This document shows positions 45,618 to 54,636 of a stretch of DNA of 64,000 bases, in pieces. This stretch comes from Salipiger thiooxidans (GTDB lineage Bacteria; Pseudomonadota; Alphaproteobacteria; Rhodobacterales; Rhodobacteraceae): the NCBI RefSeq assembly GCF_900102075.1, contig NZ_FNAV01000001.1, positions 248,001 through 312,000 on the forward strand, in the 5' to 3' direction. Under the pieces are notes generated by a model. The model saw only the letters and a list, made by a program, of their open reading frames with translations. It was not told the origin of the DNA and made no database searches. The first letter of the stretch is position 1. Each line of letters begins with the position of its first letter. A program made the position numbers and the translations under genes.

Positions 45618-48600
45618 TCAAAGCCCGGTCATCCTCCGCAGATCCAGCGTCATCGGAAACTCGGGATGCGGCTGCTCGGGAAGGGGCCAGTAAGACCCCG
45701 GCGTATGACCCATCTTCTCGAATCGCGCAAGACGGCGCGCATCGGCCTCGTTGGTGTTGACCGGGAAGGTGTCGTAGTTGCGCCCGCCCGGATGCGCCAC
45801 GTGATAGGTGCAGCCGCCGAGCGCCCGCCCGGTCCAGGTGTCGAAGATGTCGAACACAAGCGGCGCGTTCACCGGCAGCGTCGGGTGCAGCGCCTCGGCC
45901 GGCTGCCACGCCTTGAAACGCACCCCACCCACCGAGACACCGCTGGCGTTGGTCGCGGTCAGCGGCACCGGTCGGCGGTTGCAGGTGACGATGTAGCGCT
46001 CGGGGTCCATGGCGGTCAGCTGCACCTGCATGCGCTCGACCGAGCTGTCGGTATAGCGCACGGTGCCGCCGATGGCGCCGCGCTCGCCCAGCACATGCCA
46101 GGGCTCGAGCGCCTGGTTGAGCTGAAGATGCACACCCTCGTAGTCGACCTCGCCCGCGAAGGGGAAGCGGAACTCCTTCTGCGCCTCGTACCAGTCGCTG
46201 CGGAAGTCGAAGCCATGGCTGCGCAGGTCGCGCAGCACCTCGAGGAAGTCCTCCCACACGAAGTAGGGCAGCATGAAGCGGTCGTGCAGCGTGGTGCCCC
46301 AGCGCACCGGGCGGCCCTGCACCGGCGACTTCCAGAACCGCGCCAGCAGCGCCCGGATCAGCACCTGCTGGGCAAGGCTCATCTTGGCGTCGGGCGGCAT
46401 CTCGAAGCCGCGGAACTCGACCAGACCGAGCCGCCCGGTGGGACCGTCGGGCGAGAACAGCTTGTCGATGCAGATCTCCGCCCGGTGGGTGTTGCCGGTG
46501 ACGTCGATCAGCATGTTGCGCAGCAGCCGGTCGGTGAGCCACGGCTGCGGCGGCTCGCCCTGCCCCGGCGCCGGGAAATGCGAGAGCGCGATCTCGAGCT
46601 CGTAGAGGCTGTCGTGCCGGGCCTCGTCGATGCGCGGCGCCTGCGAGGTCGGGCCGATGAAGAGCCCCGAGAACAGGTAGCTGAGCGACGGGTGCCGCAG
46701 CCAGTAGAGGATCAGCGAGCGCATCAGGTCGGGGCGCCGCAGGAACGGGCTGTCGAGCGTCGTTGCCCCGCCCACCACCACGTGGTTGCCGCCGCCGGTG
46801 CCGGTGTGCTTGCCGTCGATCATGAACTTGTCGGTGCCGAGGCGGCTCTGCCGGGCCTCCTCGTAGACCGCCGCAGTGATCGACTTGCAGTCCTCCCAGC
46901 TGTGGGCCGGGTGCACGTTCACCTCGATCACGCCCGGATCGGGCGCCACGCGGATCACGTTCATGCGGCTGTCGTGCGGCGGCGTGTAGCCCTCGATGTG
47001 GATCGGCAGGCCGAGCTCTTCGGCGGTTTCCTCGGCGGTGGCGAGCAGCTCGAGATAGTCCTCGAGATCCTCGACCGGCGGCATGAAGAGGCAGAGCCGC
47101 CCGTCGCGCGGCTCGATGGCGATGGCGGTGCGGACCTGACCGCCCGCCGGATCGACGCCCTGCTCCATGACCTTCTGTCGGTGCCCGGCGTCGCGCGCCT
47201 CGCTCACCGGCTGGGCATGGCCCGGCGTGACCTCGGGCAGCATCTCGGCCTGTTCGCGGGCGATCTGCGCCTCTTCGCGGGCGATCTTCTCAAGCTCGTC
47301 CATCAGCAGCCGGCGCTTCTCGGCGCGGTCGGCGTGGAAGTCGGGCAGCGCCTGCACCGGGACCGAGGGATCCGTCGGGTAGACATAGGGATAGGCCGAG
47401 GGCGGGATGTAGGGCAGCGAGCCCAACGGCAGGCGGAAGCCCACCGGGCTGTCGCCGGGGATCAGAAACAGATGACCGCGCCGGGTCTTCCAGTGCTCGG
47501 AGCGCCAGCGCATCGAGGGCGTATGCTTGCTCTGCCACATGCGCTGGAGCGGCAGCACGAAGCCCGCCGCGGTATCCAGCCCGCGCGAGAACACCCGTGC
47601 GATGCGGGCGCGGGCCTCGGGGTCCTTGAGCTTGTTGTCCTCGGGGGTGACGTTCGACGGCAGGTCCGCCTCCTTGAGGATCCAGTCGACCGGATCCTCG
47701 AAAGTCGGGTGCACGTAATCCGCGCCGAGCCCGAGGTTCTCGGCGAAGGTCGACAGGAAGCGGTCGGCCTGCTCGGCATCGGCGCCATGCGCGCCCTCCT
47801 TCGCCACGAGGTCCGAGTTCTTCCAGATCGGCAGCCCGTCGCGGCGCCAGTAGAGCGAGAAGGTCCACCGCGGCAGGGTCTCGCCCGGGTACCACTTGCC
47901 CTGTCCGTAATGCAGAAAACCGCCCGGCGCGAAGCGGTCGCGCAAGCGCCGGATCAGCGTGTCGGCCCGGCTGCGCTTGGTCGGACCCACGGCGGCGGTG
48001 TTCCACTCGGCGCTCTCGAAATCGTCGATCGAGACGAAGGTGGGCTCACCGCCCATGGTGAGCCGCATGTCCTGCTCGGCGATGGTCGCGTCAACCTTGT
48101 GGCCGAGCGCGTCGAGCGCCTCCCACGCCTCGTCCGAGAACGGCTTGGTGATGCGCGGATGCTCGGCGGTGCGTGTCACCGTCATGTCGAAGTCGAAAGA
48201 CACGTGCGGGTTGCCCGCCGCCGAGAAGCCGCCGGTAATCGGGGCGGCGGTGCGGTAATGCGGCGTGGCAGCCAGCGGGATATGGCTCTCGCCGGTCAGC
48301 AGGCCAGACGTCGGGTCGAGCCCGATCCAGCCGGCACCGGGCAGGAAGACCTCGCACCAGGCGTGCAGGTCGGTGAAGTCGTGATCGGTGCCCGAGGGCC
48401 CGTCGAGCGCCTGCAGGTCGGGCTTGAGCTGAATCAGGTAGCCCGAGCAGAACCGCGCCGCGAAACCGAGATTGCGCAGGATCTGCACCAGCAGCCACGA
48501 GGTGTCCCGGCACGAGCCGCGCTTGTGCTGCAGAGTCTCTTCGGGGGTCTGCACGCCGGGCTCCATCCGCACGATGTAGTCGATGTGCTTCTGGAGCTTC

Positions 48601-49049
48601 ATGTTGATGTCGACGAGGAAATCGACGGTGCCGGTCGTCTCGCGCGGGATGCCTTCCATGTAGGCGGCAAGATGCGGGCCCATCGGCTCGGGCTCGCGGT
48701 AGATCAGCAGGTCGTCGCGGAATTCCTCGGGATACTCGAACGGCCACTCCTGCCCCTCTTCGTCCACGAAGAAGTCGAAGGGGTTGTAGACCGTCATGTC
48801 GGCGACGAGATCGACCTCGATCTTGAACTCCGTCACCGGCTCGGGGAACACGTAGCGCGCCAGCCAGTTGCCGTAGGGGTCCTGCTGGTGATTCACGAAG
48901 TGCCCCTCGGGCGACACCTTGAGCGAGTGTGAGATCACCCGGGTCCGCGAATGCGGCGCCGGGCGCAGCCGGATCAGCTGGGGCCCAAGCGTGACCGGAC
49001 GATCATACTTGTAATGGGTCAGGTGATGGATGCTTGCCGTGATCGCCAT
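45618..49049 (-). CDS. Transglutaminase-like protein with DUF2126 C-terminal domain
   Basis: A 1143-residue protein. The N-terminal 290 residues form a transglutaminase-like domain with predicted triad Cys180 (KRGSCRDTSW), His229 (DLHAWCEV) and Asp245 (GLDPTSG). The remaining 850 residues are DUF2126, a large domain found only in this context, with runs such as LTMGGEPTFVSIDD, GKWYPGETLPRW and GTGGGNHVVVGG. No signal peptide is seen. It is the first gene of the three-gene operon; the ATG at 49047-49049 was preferred over one five codons upstream. Function of the system is unknown. Confidence 0.92.
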   Translation of the reverse strand: MAITASIHHLTHYKYDRPVTLGPQLIRLRPAPHSRTRVISHSLKVSPEGHFVNHQQDPYGNWLARYVFPEPVTEFKIEVDLVADMTVYNPFDFFVDEEGQEWPFEYPEEFRDDLLIYREPEPMGPHLAAYMEGIPRETTGTVDFLVDINMKLQKHIDYIVRMEPGVQTPEETLQHKRGSCRDTSWLLVQILRNLGFAARFCSGYLIQLKPDLQALDGPSGTDHDFTDLHAWCEVFLPGAGWIGLDPTSGLLTGESHIPLAATPHYRTAAPITGGFSAAGNPHVSFDFDMTVTRTAEHPRITKPFSDEAWEALDALGHKVDATIAEQDMRLTMGGEPTFVSIDDFESAEWNTAAVGPTKRSRADTLIRRLRDRFAPGGFLHYGQGKWYPGETLPRWTFSLYWRRDGLPIWKNSDLVAKEGAHGADAEQADRFLSTFAENLGLGADYVHPTFEDPVDWILKEADLPSNVTPEDNKLKDPEARARIARVFSRGLDTAAGFVLPLQRMWQSKHTPSMRWRSEHWKTRRGHLFLIPGDSPVGFRLPLGSLPYIPPSAYPYVYPTDPSVPVQALPDFHADRAEKRRLLMDELEKIAREEAQIAREQAEMLPEVTPGHAQPVSEARDAGHRQKVMEQGVDPAGGQVRTAIAIEPRDGRLCLFMPPVEDLEDYLELLATAEETAEELGLPIHIEGYTPPHDSRMNVIRVAPDPGVIEVNVHPAHSWEDCKSITAAVYEEARQSRLGTDKFMIDGKHTGTGGGNHVVVGGATTLDSPFLRRPDLMRSLILYWLRHPSLSYLFSGLFIGPTSQAPRIDEARHDSLYELEIALSHFPAPGQGEPPQPWLTDRLLRNMLIDVTGNTHRAEICIDKLFSPDGPTGRLGLVEFRGFEMPPDAKMSLAQQVLIRALLARFWKSPVQGRPVRWGTTLHDRFMLPYFVWEDFLEVLRDLRSHGFDFRSDWYEAQKEFRFPFAGEVDYEGVHLQLNQALEPWHVLGERGAIGGTVRYTDSSVERMQVQLTAMDPERYIVTCNRRPVPLTATNASGVSVGGVRFKAWQPAEALHPTLPVNAPLVFDIFDTWTGRALGGCTYHVAHPGGRNYDTFPVNTNEADARRLARFEKMGHTPGSYWPLPEQPHPEFPMTLDLRRMTGL

Positions 49050-49109
49050 GAATGATGTCCGCACAGTGAGAAATTGGGGCTCTTGCCGTCACTTGAGCCC
49101 GGAAGCCAT

Positions 49110-49124
49110 GGACTTGTAAAGTCC
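49110..49124. promoter_or_regulatory. Perfect palindrome in the divergent promoter gap
   Basis: GGACTT-GTA-AAGTCC is a 6-base inverted repeat with a 3-base centre, 61 bases upstream of the transglutaminase-DUF2126 start and in the 294-base gap shared with the GAF-Fis regulator gene. The rest of the gap shows nothing I can assign. Confidence 0.35.
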
Positions 49125-49343
49125 GGGACACCGAACTCGCGCGCCGAGGGCGCGTCAGGGCCGCCGCAATGCCAAGCGCTTGCGCAGCCACCGGCCTGCA
49201 GGGCGCCCGCCTCGTCCATTGGTCGCATAGTCGCCGGCGTCCGCACGGTTGTAGGGTGTCCGGATCAGGACCAAAGGCACCCTTGCCCGGATGGCGGCAC
49301 CCGGTCCGTGACCCCACATCGACCCATATCGAGGAGAGCGCCG

Positions 49344-50300
49344 ATGACACCCGCCGCCCACCACATCGACAAGGTCATGCGCACGGCCTCCAGCGACGCC
49401 GCCGCCGCGCGGTCCTCCCTCGCCGCCTCGTGGCGGCGCTCGCTGGAGCACTACGGGCTGGACCCGGCGCAGCGCAGCGCCGGCGCACGACTGGACGGCA
49501 CCGCGCTGCGGCACGGGCGCGACCGGCTGGGCGCGCTGCTCGCCATCGCCGTGCCGAAGCTCGACCAGCTCTTCGGGCTGGTCGGCGGTTCGGGCTGCGG
49601 CGTGCTGCTGACGGATGAGCACGGCATCGTGCTCGACCAGCGCCGCAACGACGCGGATGCGGCGGCCTTCGGCGACTGGGGCCTCGTGCCCGGTGCCGAC
49701 TGGAGCGAGGCCGCCGAGGGCACCAACGGCATCGGCACCTGCCTTGCCGACCGGCGCCGGGTGACGATCCACCGCGGCGACCACTTCCTTGCCCGCAACA
49801 TCGGCATGAGCTGCATCGACGCGCCGATCTTCGGTCCCGACGGCGGCGTCGCCGCGGCGCTCGACGTCTCGTCCGCCCGCACCGACCAGACCGAGGGGCT
49901 GAACCGGCTGATCGCCGCAACCGTCTCGCAGACCGCCCGCGCCATCGAGGCCGATTTCTTCCGCGCCAGCTTTCCCGGCGCCCGCATCGTGGTCGGCGGC
50001 AGCGACGACATGGAGGCCTCGGCCCTGCTCGCCATCGACGCCGACGACCTTGTGGTCGGCGCGACCCGCGCCGCCCGCAAGGCCTTCGGGCTCGAGGCCA
50101 GGGGCGCGCTGAAACCGCTGCCCGCCGCCGATCTCTTCGGCCGCGACGATGGCCCGGGCGGCTTCGAACGGGCCGAGCGGGCGGCGCTGGTGCGGGCGCT
50201 GGCCCGTGCCGACGGCAACGCCAGCCAGGCAGCGCGGGCGCTCGGGATCGGGCGCGCGACGCTCTACCGCCGGATGAAGCGGCTGGGGCTCGGCGCCTGA
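49344..50300 (+). CDS. GAF-domain/Fis-type HTH transcriptional regulator (short AcoR-like)
   Basis: A 318-residue regulator. The N-terminal region (about 20-60) carries the AcoR-like start RSSLAASWRRSLEHYGLDP; a GAF sensor domain follows (about 70-200, with DWSEAAEGTNGIGTCLAD). The C-terminal Fis-type helix-turn-helix is ADGNASQAARALGIGRATLY (about 290-310). The AAA+ sigma-54 activator domain of AcoR is absent, so it must work without remodelling sigma-54 holoenzyme. The start at 49344 has GAGGAGAG upstream. It is divergent from the transglutaminase/ATP-grasp operon, which it might regulate, and is followed by a strong terminator. Confidence 0.85.
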   Translation: MTPAAHHIDKVMRTASSDAAAARSSLAASWRRSLEHYGLDPAQRSAGARLDGTALRHGRDRLGALLAIAVPKLDQLFGLVGGSGCGVLLTDEHGIVLDQRRNDADAAAFGDWGLVPGADWSEAAEGTNGIGTCLADRRRVTIHRGDHFLARNIGMSCIDAPIFGPDGGVAAALDVSSARTDQTEGLNRLIAATVSQTARAIEADFFRASFPGARIVVGGSDDMEASALLAIDADDLVVGATRAARKAFGLEARGALKPLPAADLFGRDDGPGGFERAERAALVRALARADGNASQAARALGIGRATLYRRMKRLGLGA

Positions 50301-50327
50301 CCATTCGCCGGACCTGAGACGCAGCCC

Positions 50328-50368
50328 CACCGGCGGAGCGCCCGACAAAGCGGCACCGCCGGTGTTTT
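50328..50368 (+). terminator. Rho-independent terminator of the GAF-Fis regulator gene
   Basis: CACCGGCGG (50328-50336) pairs with CCGCCGGTG (50356-50364) over 9 perfect pairs, followed directly by TTTT. It lies 27 bases after the stop codon. Confidence 0.8.
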
Positions 50369-50587
50369 CGCGTCCCGAACCGCCCGTTCCGGCGTGCATG
50401 TCCCCGCGCCCGCCGCTACCGTCCGCCCGATCCCGGGGGCGCGCCCGCCGCCGCCCGCGACAGCGTTCCGGCCCGAGCCGCGGCCATCTCGCCCCGCGGC
50501 GGGCCCCGTCCGGACGCGCATGAAGACCTCCGCGGGCCGGACGCAGCCCCCGAGCTGCCTTCGCACGTTCAAGACAGGAAGACCTGC

Positions 50588-51790
50588 ATGACCACGACCG
50601 AGCAGACGACCGAAAGCGTCCGCGGCGCGCTGCCCTTTGCCACCGCCGCCTTCGCCTTCCTCGTCACCATGATGGGCACCACCATGCCCACGCCGATCTA
50701 CGCCTTCTACATGCAGGCCTACGGACTGTCGCAGCTCTGGGTGACGGTGATCTACGCGATCTATGCGGGCGGCGTGGTGGCGGCGCTGCTGATCACCGGC
50801 ACGTGGTCCGACCAGATCGGGCGCAAGCCGCCGCTCTTCGCGGGCCTCGCCTTCGCGCTGGCCAGCAGCCTGCTCTTTGCCGTCTCGCACGGGCTCGGCC
50901 CGATCCTGCTGGCGCGGCTCCTGTCCGGGCTATCGGCCGGGATCTTCGCCAGCACCGCCACGGCGATGATCATGGACCTCGTGCCGCTGGGGCGCGAGAA
51001 GCTCGGCGTGCTGACCGCCACCGCGGCGAACATGGGCGGGCTCGGGCTGGGGCCGATGCTCGCGGGCGTGGTGGCGAACGGCGCGGCGGCACCGATGGTG
51101 ACGCCCTACCTCATCCACGTCGCCCTGCTTTGCATCGCGGGCCTGCTGCTCGTGACCGTGCCGGAATCCGTCGCTCGGGTCGCCCGCCCGGACCTGTCGC
51201 CGCAGCGCCCCGCCCTCCCGCGCGAGGTGGTGCCGGCCTTCATCCCCGCCGCCCTTCTGGCGCTGGCGGCGTTCATGGTGGCGGGGTTCTACTCGGCGGT
51301 GGTGCCGGGCTTCCTGTCGAAGGTCATGGGCCTGCACAGCCCCGCGCTCATCGGCGTGCTCACCGGGTTCTTCTTCATCTGCTCGACGCTGGGACAGGCC
51401 CTGGCAACGCACCTGCCCGCCCGCGGCCAGCTCGGCCAGTCCTGCGCCATGCTCATCGTCGGCGTCGGCACAGTCGCGGTGGCCTTCCAGGGCGAGTGGC
51501 TGGCGCTGCTGACGCTGGGCACGCTGATCACCGGCATGGGCCACGGCTTCGTCTTCCGCAGCGGGCTCGGCGCTCTTGGACAGGCCGCTCCGGCGCACCG
51601 GCGGGGCGGGGTCATCGCGCTCTATTTCGTCGTCTGCTACCTCGCCATCTCGGTGCCGGTGATCGGCGTGGGCCTGCTGAGCGCGGCCCTGCCCCTGAAG
51701 CCCGTCAGCGTGGGCTTCGCGGCGCTGTCTGTCGCGTTCAGCTTCGCCGCGCTGCTCTGGCTGCGGCGCGGTGCGGTCGCGAGGCCGTGA
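50588..51790 (+). CDS. Major facilitator superfamily transporter
   Basis: A 400-residue inner-membrane protein with about twelve predicted helices. The MFS signature between helices 2 and 3 is GTWSDQIGRKPPLFAG. Helix 5 contains the Gly-rich AANMGGLGLGPMLAG, resembling the antiporter motif C of drug exporters. The central loop (about 195-220) is basic/Pro-rich. This suggests a proton-driven exporter, but the substrate is unknown. It starts with an ATG at 50588 after the 287-base gap that holds the terminator of the preceding gene. Confidence 0.9.
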   Translation: MTTTEQTTESVRGALPFATAAFAFLVTMMGTTMPTPIYAFYMQAYGLSQLWVTVIYAIYAGGVVAALLITGTWSDQIGRKPPLFAGLAFALASSLLFAVSHGLGPILLARLLSGLSAGIFASTATAMIMDLVPLGREKLGVLTATAANMGGLGLGPMLAGVVANGAAAPMVTPYLIHVALLCIAGLLLVTVPESVARVARPDLSPQRPALPREVVPAFIPAALLALAAFMVAGFYSAVVPGFLSKVMGLHSPALIGVLTGFFFICSTLGQALATHLPARGQLGQSCAMLIVGVGTVAVAFQGEWLALLTLGTLITGMGHGFVFRSGLGALGQAAPAHRRGGVIALYFVVCYLAISVPVIGVGLLSAALPLKPVSVGFAALSVAFSFAALLWLRRGAVARP

Positions 51791-51862
51791 CCCCAGGTCG
51801 TTTCCCATCCGCTTGACTTCCCCCACGAGCGCCGCCCTTCTCGGCGGCGAAAGGCAGGACCC

Positions 51863-53107
51863 ATGACACACACATTCGATCAGGAACTCGAGGACCGCCT
51901 CGTCCGCTACGCCGCCATCGACAGCCAGAGCGACGCGGATTCGCCCAGCTCGCCCAGCACCGAGATCCAGTTCGGCATGCTGCGCCTGCTGGAGCAGGAG
52001 CTTGGCGAGATCGGCGCCAAGGACGTGCAGGTCACCGAGTACGGCGCCGTGCTCGCCACCATCCCCGGCACCACCGAAGGGCCGACCGTCGGCCTGCTCG
52101 CCCATGTCGACACCGCGCCGCAGTTCAACGCCACGGGCGTGAAGCCGAGGGTCGTGAAGGGCTACAACGGCGGCGAGATCACCTACCCCGACGACCCCGC
52201 GCTGGTGCTGTCGCCCGAGGAATACCCCTATCTCGCCGAGAAGCGCGGCCATGACATCGTCACCGCCTCGGGCACCACGCTGCTCGGCGCCGACGACAAG
52301 GCCGGGGTCGCGATCATCATGACGGCGGCGCGCCACCTGCTCGCCAACCCCGGGATCCCGCACGGGCCGGTGCGCATCGCCTTCACCCCCGACGAGGAGA
52401 TCGGCCGCGGCGTCGATCCGAAGCTGCCCGCCGATCTCGGCGCGGATTTCGCCTACACCTTCGACGGCGGCCGCGTCGGCGAGATCGAGTACGAGACCTT
52501 CTCGGCCGATGGTGCCGAGGTGCGGATCACCGGCGTTTCGATCCACCCGGGCTTTGCCAAGGGCAAGATGGTCAACGCCATCCACCTCGCCTCGCGCATC
52601 GTCGAGATCCTGCCGCAGGCGACCATGACGCCCGAGGTGACCGACGGGCTCGAGGGCTTCGTGCACGCAACCGAAATGACCGGTGGCTCGTCCGAGATGA
52701 AGATCAAGTTCATCATCCGCGACTTCGAACGCGAGGGCCTCGCGGCCAAGGGCGAGATGCTGCGGCAGGTCTGTGCCGCGGTGCAGGCCACCGAGCCGCG
52801 CGCCACGATCACCTGCGAGATCCGCCCGCAGTACCGCAACATGCGCTACTGGCTCGAAGAGGACATGACGCCGGTGGACCTCGCCCGCGACGCCTGCCGC
52901 GATCTGGGTCTCGAGCCGGTCTCCGTCCCGATCCGCGGCGGCACCGACGGCTCGCGCCTGACCGAGATGGGGGTGCCGACGCCGAACCTCTTCACCGGCA
53001 TGCAGAACATCCACGGTCCGCTGGAATGGATCTCGGTGCAGGACATGGCAAAAGCCACCGACCTGTGCCTGACCCTGCTCGGCAAGGCCGCCACGGCGCG
53101 TCGCTGA
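51863..53107 (+). CDS. pepT: Peptidase T (tripeptide aminopeptidase)
   Basis: A 414-residue cytosolic M20B zinc peptidase that removes N-terminal residues from tripeptides. Metal ligands and catalytic residues are in the expected motifs: HVDTAPQF (His81, catalytic Asp83), GADDKAG (Asp144), TPDEEIG (Glu178/Glu179), FTFDGG-like AYTFDGG and, near the C-terminus, IRGGTDGSRLTEMGVPTPNLFTG. Length and order match PepT closely. The start at 51863 follows AAAGGCAGGACCC. It converges on the YegD-like gene. Confidence 0.96.
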   Translation: MTHTFDQELEDRLVRYAAIDSQSDADSPSSPSTEIQFGMLRLLEQELGEIGAKDVQVTEYGAVLATIPGTTEGPTVGLLAHVDTAPQFNATGVKPRVVKGYNGGEITYPDDPALVLSPEEYPYLAEKRGHDIVTASGTTLLGADDKAGVAIIMTAARHLLANPGIPHGPVRIAFTPDEEIGRGVDPKLPADLGADFAYTFDGGRVGEIEYETFSADGAEVRITGVSIHPGFAKGKMVNAIHLASRIVEILPQATMTPEVTDGLEGFVHATEMTGGSSEMKIKFIIRDFEREGLAAKGEMLRQVCAAVQATEPRATITCEIRPQYRNMRYWLEEDMTPVDLARDACRDLGLEPVSVPIRGGTDGSRLTEMGVPTPNLFTGMQNIHGPLEWISVQDMAKATDLCLTLLGKAATARR

Positions 53108-53112
53108 CCTCC

Positions 53113-53143
53113 CCCCCTCGCGCGGCGGATCGCGGCGCGGGGG
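53113..53143. terminator. GC hairpin between pepT and the Hsp70-like gene
   Basis: CCCC-T-CGCGC faces GCGCG-GGGG within the 39-base gap of two convergent genes. There is no T-run, so it is a weak bidirectional terminator candidate. Confidence 0.35.
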
Positions 53144-53146
53144 CCC

Positions 53147-54406
53147 TTAGCGGGCCGCAGCTGTCGCCGGGGACCCGCCCGCGGCGATGGCCAGCCCGTC
53201 GACGATGGCGGTGAAGGCATTCTCGGTGCGGATCGCGGCGCCGGGGAAACGTGCGCGCATCTCGTCGCCCACAAAGCGCATCAGGCTCGAGCCGCCGACC
53301 AGCACCACGTCCTCGACCTGCGCAGGCGTCAGCCCCGCCAGCGTCATCGTCTCGGCCGCCGCCTCGCCCAGCGCGGTGCGGTGGCTTGCAAGCGCCTGCC
53401 CGAGATCCTCCTGCGTCAGCCCGGCCGACAGACCCATTTCCACCACGTCGAGCAGGATGCGCCCCGCCGGTCCCTGACCGTTGGCGGCGATCTTGCCGCG
53501 TTCCACGGCAAAGGCGATCTGGTGGCCGGTCTCGTGCTCGAGCACCGAGCGGAACCGCTCGAGCCGCTCGGGCTCGACCGCCATGCGCGCCATGTCGGCG
53601 GCCAGTCGGCGCGTCTCGGGCGCGTAGAGGAACGGGATCTTGGCCCAGCTCGCGAGATCGACGAAGGGCGCGCGCGGGACCGGCAGGCGCCCATCGCCCA
53701 TTTCGCGGCGCAGCTCGCCGCCCAGCCCCAGCAAGGGCATCACATGCGCCAGCGACAGCGCCTGGTCGAAATCCGTGCCGCCCAGCCGGATGCCGTGGCT
53801 GGCAAGGATCTCGACCCGCCCACCCTCGGCCCGGAACAGCGAGAAATCCGACGTGCCGCCGCCGATGTCGACGATCAGCCCGACCCGGCCCGAGGGCCCC
53901 GACCTGTGGCTGGCGATGGCCGCGGCCTCGGGCTCGGCGAGGAACTCCACCGCCTCGAACCCGGCGGCGAGATAGCAGGCCCGCAGGTCCGCCTCGGCCT
54001 GCGCGTCCTTCTCCGGATCGGCGGTGTGGAAATGCACCGGCCGCCCGGAGAGCGCGCGGCGCAGGGTCAGCCCGGTCGCCGCCTCGGAGCGCACGCGCAG
54101 CTCGGCAAGAAAGGCCGCGATGATGTCCGCAAGGGTCTGGCGCCTGCCGCCGATCAGCCGCTTTTCGTGCAGGAGCGGCAGGCCGAGGACGCTCTTGAGG
54201 GCGCGCATGTAGCGCCCCTCCTCGCCCGAGATCAGCGCCTCGCCGGCCGAGGCCCCGATGCGCATCCGGTTGCTGCCCTCGGGGAAGAACACCGCCGTCG
54301 GCAGCGTGTCGTTGCCCCGTTCCAGCGGCACGCGGTAGACGCCGGCGCCGTGCGGCAGAGCCACCGCCGAGTTCGATGTGCCGAAGTCTATCGCTAGCGT
54401 GATCAT
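53147..54406 (-). CDS. Hsp70-family protein, YegD-like
   Basis: A 419-residue actin-like ATPase lacking the DnaK substrate-binding domain. Nucleotide-binding elements are AIDFGTSNSAVAL (5-17, phosphate 1), VDIGGGTSDFSLF (phosphate 2) and VVLVGGSSLMRFV (adenosine motif). EFLAEPEAAA precedes phosphate 2 as in DnaK. The domain layout matches YegD, a putative chaperone of unknown clients. It is divergent from the dioxygenase operon, with a 230-base gap holding the candidate operon promoter. Confidence 0.92.
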   Translation of the reverse strand: MITLAIDFGTSNSAVALPHGAGVYRVPLERGNDTLPTAVFFPEGSNRMRIGASAGEALISGEEGRYMRALKSVLGLPLLHEKRLIGGRRQTLADIIAAFLAELRVRSEAATGLTLRRALSGRPVHFHTADPEKDAQAEADLRACYLAAGFEAVEFLAEPEAAAIASHRSGPSGRVGLIVDIGGGTSDFSLFRAEGGRVEILASHGIRLGGTDFDQALSLAHVMPLLGLGGELRREMGDGRLPVPRAPFVDLASWAKIPFLYAPETRRLAADMARMAVEPERLERFRSVLEHETGHQIAFAVERGKIAANGQGPAGRILLDVVEMGLSAGLTQEDLGQALASHRTALGEAAAETMTLAGLTPAQVEDVVLVGGSSLMRFVGDEMRARFPGAAIRTENAFTAIVDGLAIAAGGSPATAAAR

Positions 54407-54571
54407 GCCGGACCGCCCTGTTCGAGAAAGCCGCCGTGATAGGCAAGCGCCGCCACGCTGGCAAGGCGTTTACCCCTGTCTCGACCCCGGCTTGGCTCCA
54501 ACCTGACCCGGGCATCGCCGGGCCGCCGCGGGCCCGCGCGACCGCGCCAACGGTTCGGGTGACGGCGAGCT

Positions 54572-54600
54572 TTGGAGACTCACCCAGAACGTGTTAGGGT
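54572..54600 (+). promoter_or_regulatory. Candidate promoter of the seven-gene dioxygenase operon
   Basis: TTGGAG (54572-54577) and TAGGGT (54595-54600) are separated by exactly 17 bases and lie 36 bases before the ATG of the dioxygenase gene, in the gap divergent from the YegD-like gene. Confidence 0.45.
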
Positions 54601-54636
54601 GTGGTATTTTTCGCGCCCATATTGATCGGAAGCGAC

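Noticed and set aside
42312-48932. A 2206-codon open frame on the plus strand
   Set aside because: It is exactly antisense to the transglutaminase/ATP-grasp operon, whose proteins carry intact catalytic motifs. The antisense product is His/Arg/Gly-rich without domains, a consequence of high GC at third positions.
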